From Marsupella aquatica (taxonomy: Eukaryota > Marchantiophyta): a stretch of DNA of 64,000 nucleotides. Below are positions 21,108 to 31,793 of this stretch, one piece after another. The stretch's first letter is position 1. The number at the start of each line of letters is the position of its first letter. Under the pieces are notes generated by a model. That model did no database searches, had not been told where the DNA came from, and saw only the letters and a program-made list of their open reading frames with translations. The translations under genes were made by a program, and so were the position numbers. The stretch is from contig OZ316897.1 of the NCBI GenBank assembly GCA_973895155.1, forward strand, positions 9,362,001-9,426,000, given 5' to 3'.

Positions 21108-21789
21108 CCATTCGCTCGAGCATTAAGCACTGAATAAATAAATCCAACTTCTCATAATTTTTCAAGATCCTCCTTCACTATATTCAAGAATGTTTAGGAT
21201 TTAATTAGCTAAAATTGTTTCTTCTTTATAGGTACATGGCTTTCACATTGGGGTCAATCTATGTTCTTCCAGCCATGTGTGAATTCCTGGCAAGTCCTTG
21301 TGGTTCTAGGCAAAAGCTCTTAAAAGTGCATGTCAACTTCTATGCAATTGTAAACTTCAAAAGAGAATATGAATTAGTTAAAGAGTTGGACTCTCCATGA
21401 GAGAGAATTGACACAAGGATTGTGGAAATTTCCAGAATTTGTAATTTCTATTGAGAGACCTCGTACAAGGTTGTTAGTGAAACTATTTCACTTGAGAGAT
21501 TTTGAGACTGAGCATGAAGAAACATCTATGTATGATGATCTTATTTTTGAAGATAAGGATAATCTATGGGGGGAAGGATGAGAAAGTACGATGAGCAAAC
21601 CCAAGACATCAAGTTAGACCTAGCTAGGAATGTTGTTACTAAGGAAAGGTAACCATGGTTTGGTTGTCTTGTGTATATACAAGTAAAGAATTATAACATT
21701 TACCATGGATGCTTATTAGCTAGTTTTAGCTTGAGTATCACTAAGGAAGAAAAAAACATTGTCCTGCAAACAGTGCTTGCAGTGCATAT
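21108..21789. other. Uncharacterised interval with a weak plus-strand coding remnant
   Basis: A plus-strand frame (21215-21400) reads protein-like in its second half (VHVNFYAIVNFKREYELVKE) and then meets stops. I do not recognise it. The rest is AT-rich without features. It separates gypsy1 from the next gag fragment. Confidence 0.3.
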
Positions 21790-22655
21790 ATCTCCATAAT
21801 CTAAATCATCTTCTTCCTCACCATAATTAACAGCACGCTGTAAAGTAGGGCACTCATGGTGGTATTGTCCTTGAAAACTTTGATCTTAGGAAACTTAAGT
21901 ATAGCAACATTAACAGAGAATTTATTAAACGTATTGGTCAATGAATCTATCATTTTATCCAAGCTCTTAGCTTTGTGTGGTATCGTGCTTTTTTGCATCT
22001 TCTTTTACTTATTATCTGCATCCTCAAAACTTGAGCTAGAGCACGTACTACTACTAGAACTTGAGTTAGTGCTTATACTCTCAATAGTGGGGTCTCATTG
22101 TTTTCAGCTCTTTTTCTTTCTATTTTTTTTTTTTGCCTTTCTTCAAATCCCTCTTTATTCACTTCTTTGCTTAAACTTTTGAGTCCACATATTTTTGTGC
22201 TGCATACTGTGCTTCTTCAAAGGTGGTACCACATTCCCTTCTAACATATCTTGTAATGTGGGATGGTAGTCCATTGATGAACCAATCTTGTGTTGTAGAC
22301 TTTGTTTTGTTTGGATTGTGCTTATCCACATACAAGTTCTAGTAATTTATGCACACACTTCCTTACTGACCCATGTTTTTTCATGGTAAGGTGGGAGATC
22401 CTTGCAAATGCCATTGCCTTAATCTCATTCAATTCCTTGTCTTTGTTTACCCCATTCATTTTTGTCCAAAAATCTGTCATATCACTCTTGAGCATTTTTC
22501 TTCAATTAACAAGCCTCCAAATAGCTTTCTCTGCATCATGAGGCTGCCCATTTGAAGTAGTTGCAATTTCAAATTCTTTTAGAAAGGTGTCAGCATCCTC
22601 CTTTGATGTCCTTTTGAAGGTGTCATCTCGAATATTGTTTTGAGCCATTTGAATG
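21790..22655 (-). pseudogene. Gypsy gag fragment related to gypsy1/gypsy2
   Basis: Reading the minus strand across several frames recovers the Gag order of gypsy2: an N-terminal MAQNNIRDDTFKRTSKEDA-like start near 22640, the WFINGLPSHI block near 22270, an acidic Ser-rich linker near 22050, and KSLDKMIDSLTNTFNKFSVN at 21880-21980. Stops and frameshifts are frequent. Nothing of protease or pol follows, so this is a lone gag relic, probably a separate insertion from gypsy1. Confidence 0.7.
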
Positions 22656-22944
22656 TTTCTTACTAGAATTGGTATAAGATTTATTGTAACAGATCCATCA
22701 CCTAATTGAGATTTAGTATTTAAAATTGATCTTTGGGATATTAATCATGAATTAAAAATTAGTAACTCGTGTTTGCAATACCCATATAAACTATCTCCTT
22801 GCCACCAAGTGATTGAAAACCAAAGTATGCCTTTTTTTTACTTTTGAGGCTAAACACTCAAATCATATATGCAATTTCTCATAGTTATTTCATCTTACAA
22901 ATTTCATGACTAATATTTGTGTTCAAGAACACATTTCAATTTTC
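22656..22944. other. Gene-free interval
   Basis: AT-rich, no ORF or repeat recognised. Confidence 0.4.
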
Positions 22945-23622
22945 ATTTCAATTTTCTCCGTTGATAGTTTTTTGCCATTCAGGCCAATCTAGTCTGTTTT
23001 GGCATTCGAAGATGGATATTGGTTCGGGTGTCTCGTCTGTGATATGTGTTGCCACCATTAATACAAAGCATCATCTATTGAAGTAGTAGTTCTATCCCAC
23101 ATCGCACCGGTGTGTGCGTAGTGGATAGAGATCTCTTCATGAGTTGTAGACTCGGTATGGTCGACATCAGGTGAAGGGGGTCTATGAACCACGCCTTCTT
23201 GGTTTATCTTTTGATCCCAAAGGTCTGACACGTTTGGCACGAGGTTGGGATGTACTTGTTGGCTCACTTGATAATTCGATGCGAGTAGATGCTCTCGCAG
23301 CTGGAATATGTGAGCGGCTAACTTGTGATGTATCGACAAAAATGTCGGGAAGTTCTTCCACAATCTTGTGGAGTTGTAAAATTCGTTGAACTTCTTTCTC
23401 CCCTTGATTGGTTCGAAGGTCTTGCCAAAATGGCGAATGTCTTTCCCACTCCAAAGGTGGTTGTGGGTGTTCAGGAGTTATTAATGGTGGATAAACATGT
23501 TCATCAAAATGGCAATCTAGGAATCTGGATTTAAAAACGTCGCCAGTTGTAGGCTCCATATATCGGATTATGGACGGTGAGTCAAATCCGATGTATATCC
23601 CCAATTGTCGTTGGAGTCCCAT
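22945..23622 (-). pseudogene. copia2 integrase C-terminus and linker toward RT
   Basis: 23182-23622 opens MGLQRQLGIYIGFDSPSIIR and FKSRFLDCHFDEHVYPPL, the block that follows the integrase core in this copia group. It continues with an Arg/Ser-rich linker. 23058-23363 (another frame) and text down to 22945 (PEPISIFECQNRLDWPEWQK) give the segment just before RT. The element is cut here. Confidence 0.75.
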
Positions 23623-23628
23623 CTTGGT

Positions 23629-24252
23629 TTATTTGGGTGGAGTAATGGGGACCATTACTTGACATCCAAATGAACGAAGATGAGATAGGTCAGGTTTGAT
23701 ACCATTAGCAATTTGGTATGGGCTATAGGTATTAAAAGCCGATGGGCGATATTGAATTAATGCATTAGCCTGTAATATGGCATGTCCCCATGCGGAGACG
23801 GGGAGTTTCGACTGCATTAGTAGTGGGCGTGCAATTAGCTGAAGGTATTTAATGACAGCTTCAGCTAATCCATTCTGGAAATGCACGTGGGGTACGGGAT
23901 ATTGTACATCGATGCCAAGTGATGTTCAAAAGTCGTCAAATGTTTCAGATGTGAATTCTCCTGCGTTGTCCACCCTTAGTGTCGTAATGGGGTGATCTGG
24001 GAATTGTGCCTTCACGCGCAAGATTTGCGCCAAGATGCGGGGCATCACCATGTTCCTCGTTGAAAGCAGGGTCACATTTGACCATTTAGTTGATGCGTCA
24101 ATTAACACCATAAAGTAGCGGAAAGGTCCGCTCGGTGGGTTAATTGGCCCGCAAACATCTGCATGTATGATTTCCAAGAATTTGGGTATTCGGTTGGTAA
24201 TTTTGATGCCGTGGGCCTTGTTATTAATTTGCCGCATGAACATGCAATGCAT
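23629..24252 (-). pseudogene. copia2 integrase core
   Basis: Frames 23926-24252 and 23629-23886 carry FLEIIHADVCGPINPPSGPF (first catalytic Asp), TTLRVDNAGEFTSETFDDF (second Asp) and HFQNGLAEAVIKYLQ (the catalytic Glu, in AEA). They are separated by a frameshift near 23890-23925. The order and motifs match copia4 at 40015-40551. Confidence 0.8.
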
Positions 24253-24871
24253 GGGGTGCTCGCTGGAATGTGGCGTGTATTGGTTGGAATGCCTCTTGAA
24301 TTCTTAATGATTTTGCTTAGCATGGATTGGCCGGGGTGGCCGAGGCGTGCATGCCAAAGCGCAGGCAATTCGCTTGTTTGAGCATTGTTATGCAGGATTC
24401 AATATGAGTTACATAAAACCCGCATGGGTACGAGAAAAGGGTTTCTTTAATGATTTTCCCCGTAGGGGTATTTTCAACCAAGTGGATGACTTCGTGGTCT
24501 CTTGTATCGCCTGTCTGGACGTGTAGTCCATTTGCTCGTATATCTCTAAAACTAAGGAGATTATGAGTTGCATTCGGGGCAAAAATAGCAGATTCTATGT
24601 GGATTTCTGTACCCTGTGGGAGTCTAATAGAAGCTGGGCCGAAGCCCTCTTGTATTTGGCTAGGACCATTGATAGTGGTCAGGGATCTACGTGAGGGTGT
24701 GATCTTGTAAAAAAGGTGTCTATCTTGGAGGATAGTATGCGTAGTTGCACTATCGATAATACATGTGTTGTGGCTATTTAAGTCTGGGGTTGTGGAGCTA
24801 CTTGCCACTAGGTGTGCCTCGGGTTGGGCAGGTGGGTCTGAAAAGTCTTGGAATGGGTCACTAGACTCCAT
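24102..24871 (-). pseudogene. copia2 protease and gag-pre-integrase domain
   Basis: 24317-24871 holds the aspartic protease with CIIDSATTHTILQDRHLF, where DSA replaces the usual DSG/DTG, and IFAPNATHNLLSFRDIRANG, the second conserved block. 24102-24368 holds the integrase zinc finger: LWHARLGHPGQSMLSKI followed by CIACSCGK. The two frames overlap near 24317-24368, indicating a frameshift. Confidence 0.8.
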
Positions 24872-24986
24872 AAACGCCCCATAGGTTTACGGGGTGGTGC
24901 CCTAGAGGTTTGTCCATCCTTTAGGGATCGTTGATATAGTTATCTAAGGTGTTGCGGGATTCTATAGTTTCTCGCTAGGTGGTTTG

Positions 24987-25225
24987 TCATGCCACATTCA
25001 TGGCATTTCGGGCATTCCCATTGTTGTCGGGATTTGACCAATCATTTTTGCGGTTGTTGTTATATGTTCTTCCACCGCCGCGTCCACCACGTCCGCCACG
25101 TCCTCCACGTCCACCACGTCCTTCTCGTCCTTTAAAGGTCCGTTGGGAGTTATATTGTGGATGTTGGTTATAGAAACTCCCCCTGTTGTGGGTGTTTCTC
25201 CGGTTGCCATTCTTAGTGCGCTTAA
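24987..25225 (-). pseudogene. copia2 gag C-terminus with RGG repeats
   Basis: The frame after the MITE encodes a glycine/arginine-rich run, (RGG)n, at about 25080-25130, an RNA-binding type low-complexity region. An NDWSNPDNNGNARNA segment follows, and a degenerate zinc knuckle (C-H-E-C-G) near 24985-25000. The DNA is an imperfect 9-bp microsatellite (ccaccacgt units). Confidence 0.75.
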
Positions 25226-25572
25226 GGTCAATTGCAAGCTTGAGGGGGGCAAAAAGGATCTCCAATTTCTCCACCAAAAGGATTCCAGTCCTTCCCAATT
25301 TACAAGGGGTGGACAAGGTGTTACACCAAATGACTAGGATTAGTTTGTTGAGATTGGATGGTGAGATCTTGCATGCCAAGTCTTTGGAAGTGTGTCCAGG
25401 CTTTTAGGAAGTCTCAATCTTCCTGGAAGTGTGCACAACAATTTTGGAAGTGTGTCCAACCTTTATGGAAGTGGTGTTCAACTAAATCTTTATGATCTTT
25501 GAGTCTTTTTTCTCTCCTTTTTGAGCTAATCTTTTTTGCGTCCTTTTGCCCCCCTCAATCTTGCAATTGACT
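25226..25572. mobile_element. 347-bp MITE with ~30-bp TIRs and TTAA target duplication
   Basis: The ends match as inverted repeats over about 30 bp: ggtcaattgcaagcttgagg at the left and the reverse complement agtcaattgcaagattgagg at the right, both continuing as a run of G and 'caaaaagga'. TTAA flanks both sides (25222-25225 and 25573-25576). Removing the insert and one TTAA restores the copia2 gag frame (STSRQGI followed by KRTKNGNRR). Internal units 'ggaagtgtgtcca' repeat three or four times. It has no coding capacity. Confidence 0.88.
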
Positions 25573-25576
25573 TTAA

Positions 25577-26255
25577 TGCCCTGCCTCGATGTGGAGGGTT
25601 CAGCATTTTCTATATTATGGGTTTCATTTTGTGGTCCTGAGGGCAGTGTGCCCGCAGGGCGTTTTCTAGAGTTTACTAAAAGAAGCTCTTGGTTTCTTTC
25701 TATGACTAGGAGGTGGGCGATGAGCTCGGAGTATTGCCCGAACTTCATGTTCCGGTATTGTGTTGATAGTAACACGTTCTATGAGTGAAACGTGGACAAG
25801 GTCTTTTCTAGCAGATCCTTATCAATGACTGGCTCGCCACAGAGTGCGAGGGTTGAAGTTATTCTAAAGAGTTTGCTATTGTAGGCTGAAATAGAGGTAA
25901 AGTCCTGGACCCGCAGGTTTAGCCAGTCTTGCCTGGCTTTAGGTAGTTCGACCAGTTTTTGGTGGTCGAATCGGGTCTGGAGTGCTGTCCATAGTTCACG
26001 AGGGGTTGAGAGGTGCATGTATTGTCTTTGCAAGAATCTATGGATGTGGCGTCTAAGGAATACTAGAGCCTTGGATTCATTGGCTTTAGTTAACGAGTCT
26101 GGTTGGGGTTTGCCAGCTAGTATGGGTTGAGCTATCCCTATAGCTGGGAGTAGGGTTAGCGAGGTTAGGTTCTCTTTGAGGTTTATGGACCATTCTAGGT
26201 AGTTGCTATCATCGATTTCTAGGGCTCGAAAGGTTAGTTTCTCTAGGTTGGTCAT
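25577..26255 (-). pseudogene. copia2 gag N-terminus
   Basis: The ATG at 26255 opens MTNLEKLTFRALEIDDSNYL, typical of a UBN2-type Gag in this copia group. It continues with MHLSTPRELWTALQTRFDHQ and LPKARQDWLNLRVQDFTSIS. The frame changes near 25776-25779, after which the second frame reads MLLSTQYRNMKFGQYSELIA. It ends at the MITE. Confidence 0.82.
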
Positions 26256-27386
26256 CGGGGTGGTGGCTTGATTCCTTTTAATGGTAATTGGGGCTTATTT
26301 ACTAGTAAGTATAGTAAAAATCGACAAAACACATTTCTACGGCATGCAAAGTGGGGCTGGGTGTAGAGAGCATGCAAATCCAAAATTCAATTTTAGGGTT
26401 TGCACTTAGGATTTAGGTTTTCCTTGGTATTTGGTTAACTGCAAAGTTTCCTTTGTATTTGCTCTAAGTTTCTTTGTTGAATTGTGCAGTAATGAAGTTA
26501 TGCAGTTATGGGTGATTATTTACTTGTGCCCTGGTTAAGTGCACATGCGGCTTTGTAAAGTTAATTTTCTTTGTTACGGTGTGCAGTTATGAAGGTTTTG
26601 CGGTTATTTGCACTTAGATGGTTAAGTGCCTGGGTTTCTTTGTGTGCAGGAAATGACTTTGTAAGACTGTGCAGTTAAGGAGGGTGGTTTGCTTATCGGG
26701 TTTTTCTCATTATTCTTCCTTGCATTGTTGCTCAATTTGACGCCTCCGTGTGATGCTTGGTCTTCAGTTGTGCTTGCTTGGCAGCCCCGGTTTGTATCTG
26801 AATTTGTCTTTTTTGCATCTTTTGTTGGTCCTCAATCGATGCTGCCCTTTCGCTGATCGATGCTTCCTTTTTTGCTGTGACTTTTGGGGCTTCGATTGTT
26901 ACTTTTGTGACTTTGGCCCTCGATTTTTTTGTGTTGCTCGCTCTCTCTTTTACGCGAGCTCTCTCCGTCCCAATCTGTCGAGGTACGCACACTACTTATA
27001 ATTGTCTCTCAAGACGAGCTCTGTTCCGATAGAATTCAGATCGCTCATCTGGTCGAAGCCGAAGTTGCATGCCATTGGCTAATTGTGGGATTGTGGCACC
27101 TATGATGGCATCTACAATGAGGCAGCGCGCTGATTTGTCTCTCATCAAGAAAGCCTCAGCCAAAATTGCATCAAAATCTGGGAAATAAGGCGGCGCGCCT
27201 ATCTCAGCTCTACCATTCTTTCTTCTCGATCATCCATCTGCTTTAGCTCGGAATCGTGAAATCGCAATCCTTCGATCAGAAAGGGGGCATTTTCTGCTTC
27301 AACATCGGGCTCCCTCGCTCCCTATCTCCTTCGATTTCCTTATCCTTTCGAAAGAGTCTTCGCCTCCTTGTTTTGCTGCTGTGTTC

Positions 27387-27600
27387 TCAAAAGCAACAAT
27401 CGCAGGCGTAGGGGCAGAGCGGTGTGCCACCAGCTTTCTTCTTATTCCATTTCAGTTCATCCTCCCCATAAACTGTCAATTCGTCCGTAGTCTTCTTCCG
27501 ACGTTTGCTCAAACCAGGCTCTACTGCTGACGATGATTTCCGATGACCTCTCGTTGCTAGCGGCCCTTCTCTCGAGTGCCTTTTTAATTTTCCTTTCCAT
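27387..27600 (-). pseudogene. Possible captured host exon in copia2 leader
   Basis: In the otherwise non-coding leader, one minus-strand frame stays open for about 70 codons to a TGA at 27387. It has strongly protein-like, basic text: RHSREGPLATRGHRKSSS, then RRKKTTDELTVYGEDELKW, then TPLCPYACDCCF with closely spaced Cys. It has no resemblance to retroelement proteins. I think it derives from a host gene but cannot name the family with certainty. The neighbouring DNA (27000-27380 and 27600-27760) may hold further host-derived sequence. Confidence 0.45.
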
Positions 27601-27768
27601 CAATCCTTATCGATGTGTTTCTTCAATCCTTATGAACTTTACAGTTTCTGCTTGACTCTCTGGTTTTCTTCTCGATTCTCTATTTGGAATTCTCTTCAAG
27701 TCCTTATCGATTTCTTTTCATTTGCCTCTTAGGGATTTCTCAATCTTTCGCTCCGCTGGTTGAGTCCT

Positions 27769-27781
27769 CGTGCTGATAACG
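27769..27781 (-). other. copia2 candidate primer-binding site
   Basis: The minus strand reads CGTTATCAGCACG beside the presumed LTR. The same core occurs at the equivalent place in copia4 (CGTTATCAACACG) and, slightly changed, in copia3, so position and conservation support it. The primer tRNA was not identified. Confidence 0.55.
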
Positions 27782-27893
27782 TGTCATGATATGAATGCAA
27801 TGAATGTCTGTATAGTCAGGAATGTTTATACATATAGTGGGGTCGGATGACCGGCTGGTCCGGTCGTCCGGTCAGAGGAGGTAGAGTCTAACA
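27782..27893 (-). repeat. copia2 putative 5' LTR
   Basis: The segment starts tgtcatgata beside the primer site and could end at 'tctaaca' (TG...CA), giving a short 112-bp LTR. No second copy exists in the window, so the limits are uncertain. It contains a 'ccggctggtccggtcgtccggtc' run of ccgg words. Confidence 0.35.
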
Positions 27894-28479
27894 TTTTCTA
27901 ACTTGTTTTGGATTGTTATCATAGATAAATGAAACAAATTGAAGAATAATAATTTTATTTTACTGAAATCCAAATATAATTAAAACATTTACGTGTGAAA
28001 ATTTCAACATGCATTTTATATTTTAGTTATGTTTTCAATTTGTTTTTACGGCATGACGTCCCAAAATTTAAGTCAAAATTAGTTGGAAACATATAAATAT
28101 GATGGTTATTTTGATTCACAAAATTAATCACCATGTTTGTTGTAGGTGTTGAAACACGTGACGCACTATGGTGCAAAGGATTTGCAAAGTACATCTTATG
28201 GGGGTTTGTAATAAAGAAATTAATAAAAAATAAAAAATACATCTTTTGTTTTTAGAAGTTCTAAAGTTACTTTGTCTACTATGACAATTTTAGTAATGAT
28301 ATCTTAAACTACTAAAATCTTATTAAAATATACTTTAAACATTGTCAAAGATGTTATTAGTGATTGTGGAAACAAAAACTCTTATTTTAGATGATTTTCT
28401 TTATCTAAAACACCTTGAAATATAAAACACAAATTATTTTACTTTAATATTTTTCTTACTACCCACTTTGAGGAGTCTC
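27894..28479. other. Gene-free AT-rich interval
   Basis: Very AT-rich, with no coding frame of protein-like composition and no recognised repeat. Confidence 0.45.
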
Positions 28480-30487
28480 CCAGTATGACTGAAGGTATGG
28501 TCCAGAAAATTCAATATGTCAAACTAGAGTTGGAACCGGATCAAACTTTTAATATTAATAGGAAGAGGTTTGGATGAGAGTACTAGGCAGCAATATAAAG
28601 CACTGTTTAGGGTATAGAGATGTATTCGCTTGGAGGTCATCATGATCTTAAGGGCATTTTCCCTACCCTAGGGGGACATCGGATTGATTTAGTAGAAGGG
28701 TCTATTCCCATTAGACAACGTCAATATAGATTGAACCCTAAATACTCCCTCATGGTTAAAACTGAGTAAATTGGATAAGTTAAGAGAGGCAGGTTTTGTC
28801 TACCCCGTTTTAAATAGTGAATGGGTCTCCACTATAGTAATAGTTCCTAAAAAACCAGGACCAGAATGATGGGAAAGTTAAAATTAGGGTATGCCAAGAC
28901 TATAGGAAATTAAATGCCGCCACTAGAAAGGATTATCACCCTTTACCTTTTATGTATACTATTTTAGATCAAGTTGTCGGTCATGAGTTGTATAGCTATT
29001 TAGATGGGTTTTCTGGGTATAATAATCAGGTGTCTATTAAGAAATCAAACCAATCTAAAACTATATTCACCACCCATTGGGGCACTTAAATTGCCTTTTC
29101 TAGAATGCCTTTCGGGTTGTGTAATGCACCTGACCGTACTTTCCAAAGGCTAATATATGACTGTGACTTTTCAGGAATACTTGCAGTACTTCTTGGAGAT
29201 TTTTTTTGATGATTTTTGTATTTTTGGTCCAGAGAGGATCATTTGGAGCATTTGAAGAAGACCTTTGCCAAGTGTCAAGAAGCTGGTCTATGTTTGCACC
29301 CCGAGAAATGCTATTTTGGCATGAAGGAGGGTATATTGTTAGGGCATAAGATTTGCCAGAGTGACATTAATTGCAGTTGACCATGACAAAGTAGCGATTG
29401 ATATTTGTTTTAGAAGTTTTCACTAATTTGCATGAGCTAAGAGGTTTCTTAGGTTATGTGGGGTATTACCATCATTTATTGAAGGCTATTCTGTACTTGC
29501 CACACCCCTCACTCAACTTCTTAAGAAAGATGTACCTTATGAGTGAAGTGGTGCAAGGGAAAACACCTTTATCACCCTCAAATATAGGTTAACAATAGCC
29601 CTTGTTCTTATACCACCTGATTGGGAGAAGATTTTCCATGTTTTTGTGGATATATCTAAATTTTATATTGGTTTAGAGTTGAGTGAAAAGGACAAATGAG
29701 ATAAGAGTCATCCTATTTATTTTGCCAATCGCCAGCTAAATAATGCAAAGCAAAATTACTCAACCACGGAGCGTGAAGCATTGGGCATGGTTTTCGCTTG
29801 CAAGAAATTTTGACATTACCTCCTTGGTTATGATACCATCTTTCATACGGATCACCATTCCTTGAAGTATCTCTTCAACAAGGTTGATTTGTCAAGACGC
29901 ATTGCAAGATGGGTTCTTTTGCTGCAAGAGTTTCAATTCAAGGTGGAGATACAAGCTGGCAAAAATCATGTGAATGTGGATCATTTATCTTAGTTGGAGG
30001 GAGAAGATGGCAAGGAAGCGGTACTTGATCAATTTCCGGATGAAGAGTTATTCCATATTGAAGGTGACCAATCACTTTATGCTGACATTGTATCTTATTT
30101 ATTGACGGGACAACCACTAGAGCAAATGAGTGCGGAGCTCAACAATCTGTTTTTGTGCATAAGGCTGGGCCTTATACTCTCATTCAAGGTGTGTTACATA
30201 AAGCTATGTCTAACCTTAAGCTAAAATGATGTTTGGAGAGACATGGAGTTCCTCGAGCATGAAGGAAGTTCTGGTGGGCATTTTGCTATGTCTACTATAA
30301 TAGCTAAAGTTTGACATGCGGGCTATTGATGGCCTTCTATGCATAAGGATATTTTTGAGTTCATTAAGGGATGTGACCCTTGTCAGCGAATGGGAAAATC
30401 TTTACTAAGTGGGAGATGGCCGTTAGTTCCAATCATGTCATCGGCACCCTTTGAGAAATGGGGCATAGACTTGTGGGCCCTATCCAA
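28480..30487 (+). pseudogene. Gypsy pol fragment 'gypsy3', decayed, plus strand
   Basis: Shifting between plus frames recovers the pol order of gypsy2. RT blocks run from about 28615 (DVFAWRSS) through RQRQYRLNPKYSLMV, KIRVCQDYRKLNAATRKDYH and MPFGLCNAP near 29110. The FLGYVGYYHH block is near 29440 and RNase H with NRQLNNAKQNYSTTEREAL near 29730. The integrase finger (GCDPCQRMGKS) is near 30370, and FEKWGIDL appears at 30450. Many stops and frameshifts occur. It is truncated at both ends; at 30487 it abuts copia4, so the junction is a deletion or insertion breakpoint. Confidence 0.8.
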
Positions 30488-30494
30488 CCAGTAA

Positions 30495-30847
30495 CACAAA
30501 ATTTTATGTAGAGCTGGTGGTAGTGGCTTTGTGAACAGGTCTGCCCGATTATCCTTGCTTGGGATCCATTGAACATTGATCTGGTCACCATGCTATTCAT
30601 GTGTGTAAAAACAATTTGGTGACATTATACATTCAATGCGGTCTCCTTTGATAAATCCTTGGGCTATTTGGTCAACACAGGGGTGATTGTCTTCATAAAT
30701 AATAGTTGGGGCCTGTAACAACTGTTTTCCAGTATATTTATTAATGTGGTCTATTAATCTTCGAAGGCAGGTACATTCTCTGCATGCCTCATAAAGTGCT
30801 AGGATTTCAGCATGATTTGAGGATGTCGTTGTTAGGGTTTGCTTCAA
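30495..30847 (-). pseudogene. copia4 RNase H and C-terminal tail
   Basis: This encodes SSNHAEILALYEACRECTCL (catalytic Glu of the AEI/AEY block), PTIIYEDNHPCVDQIAQGF (catalytic Asp) and then, out of frame, INVQWIPSKDNRADLFTKPL, the usual end of Copia RNase H. It stops abruptly against gypsy3 sequence. Confidence 0.8.
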
Positions 30848-31106
30848 ATTCTTCCATGAAACTGCCGTTAAGCCTTGCAGAAAAACATAGCCGGTTTGAG
30901 ACTTGGTGTCATCTGGATCAGATTAGTATCCTGCATCAGCAAATCCTGTCAAAACATTAGTCATATCTTTGGGGAAGTAAAGGCTCATGTCTATTGTGAG
31001 TGTAAAGGCTCATGTCTAAAGATACGTTTGAGGTCATTCCAGTGCCTAATTGTAGACTGAGAACTGTGTCTCGCCAACAAGCTAACTGCGAATGAGATGT
31101 CGGGGC
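30848..31106 (-). pseudogene. copia4 RT-RNase H connection, degenerate
   Basis: Broken frames include LLARHSSQSTIRHWNDLKRI, the block before RNase H. A partial duplication of 'taaaggctcatgtct' occurs at about 30979 and 31004. Confidence 0.6.
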
Positions 31107-31115
31107 GCGTCTAGT

Positions 31116-31419
31116 CTCGGGGGCCTCAATCCAAGGGGTGTCCCATATCACGCTCGAAGTTAGGGGGGGATAAACACCCTAAAAGTTAAGTCAATAAAGT
31201 TTTTTTAAGGAATTTTTTATCTCCAACTTAATAGAATATTCCAAGAATATTCCCATATTTGATTTTAAAAACCCTATGATTCTTATAATTCTCAAAATTT
31301 GATTAAAATAACCCTAATGTTCTTCAACAAAAATTTAAAAGTATTTCACTAAACCCAATAAAAAAACCCTATACTTATTCGCGCGTGATGGGTCAGAAGA
31401 AAAGAAGTGAGGACCCCGG
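31116..31419. mobile_element. 304-bp MITE with 9-bp target duplication
   Basis: Exact 9-bp copies gcgtctagt flank it (31107-31115 and 31420-31428). The ends are inverted: ctcgggggcctca at the left and the complement of tgaggaccccgg at the right (about 12 bp, one mismatch). The interior is AT-rich and non-coding. A 9-bp duplication fits Mutator-like elements, but the short TIR makes the assignment tentative. Confidence 0.75.
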
Positions 31420-31428
31420 GCGTCTAGT

Positions 31429-31793
31429 TGGCAAGATACATCAACACTCCTATTGCTGACAGGTAAGGCTTTTATGGTCCTAGAATTGGTTCAGTCTTCA
31501 TTCTTTTCTTGAACATATCTTTTGTTGGATCTAGTGACCTCATCTCCATCGGCATGCTTATTGGGTATGCATTTTGCATATTGAACTGCTTAAGGATCTT
31601 TTCGGTGTATGTGGATTTGCTTATTAAAATCCCATTAGGTACATACTCAAATTGTATACCAAGGCAATAATTGGGTTCTCCTAGGTCTTTCATTTCAAAG
31701 ACTCCTTTCAGGCCGCGGGTTTGAATTGTCTTTCTCGTGAGGTTGGGAGTGCCGAATATGTTAATATCATTGACATATAATGCAAGTATACAA
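31429..31793 (-). pseudogene. copia4 RT, C-terminal half
   Basis: The frame begins at the copia5 insertion with CILALYVNDINIFG, where the YVDD catalytic motif reads YVND. It continues with MKDLGEPNYCLGIQFEYVPN and STYTEKILKQFNM. The N-terminal half resumes at 38257, on the other side of copia5, in matching order. Confidence 0.85.

Larger units (their letters stand above)
22945..27893 (-). mobile_element. Copia element 'copia2', 3' truncated
   Basis: The minus strand carries gag, zinc-knuckle/RGG region, protease, pre-integrase, integrase and the integrase-RT linker, then stops abruptly near 22945 before RT. Its domains are closely related to those of copia4 and copia3 here. The leader (26256-27768) shares words with the copia3 leader (57669-58919), such as 'gtttgcactta' and 'gttaagtgc'. 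A 347-bp MITE sits in gag. Several frame changes are present. Confidence 0.85.

Noticed and set aside
24979-25173. Proline-rich plus-strand ORF with PPRPPRPPR repeats
   Set aside because: It is the antisense of the copia2 RGG region.
26732-26992. Lys/Ala-rich minus-strand ORF in the copia2 leader
   Set aside because: Low-complexity composition, no start context and no homologue recognised; probably chance in the leader.
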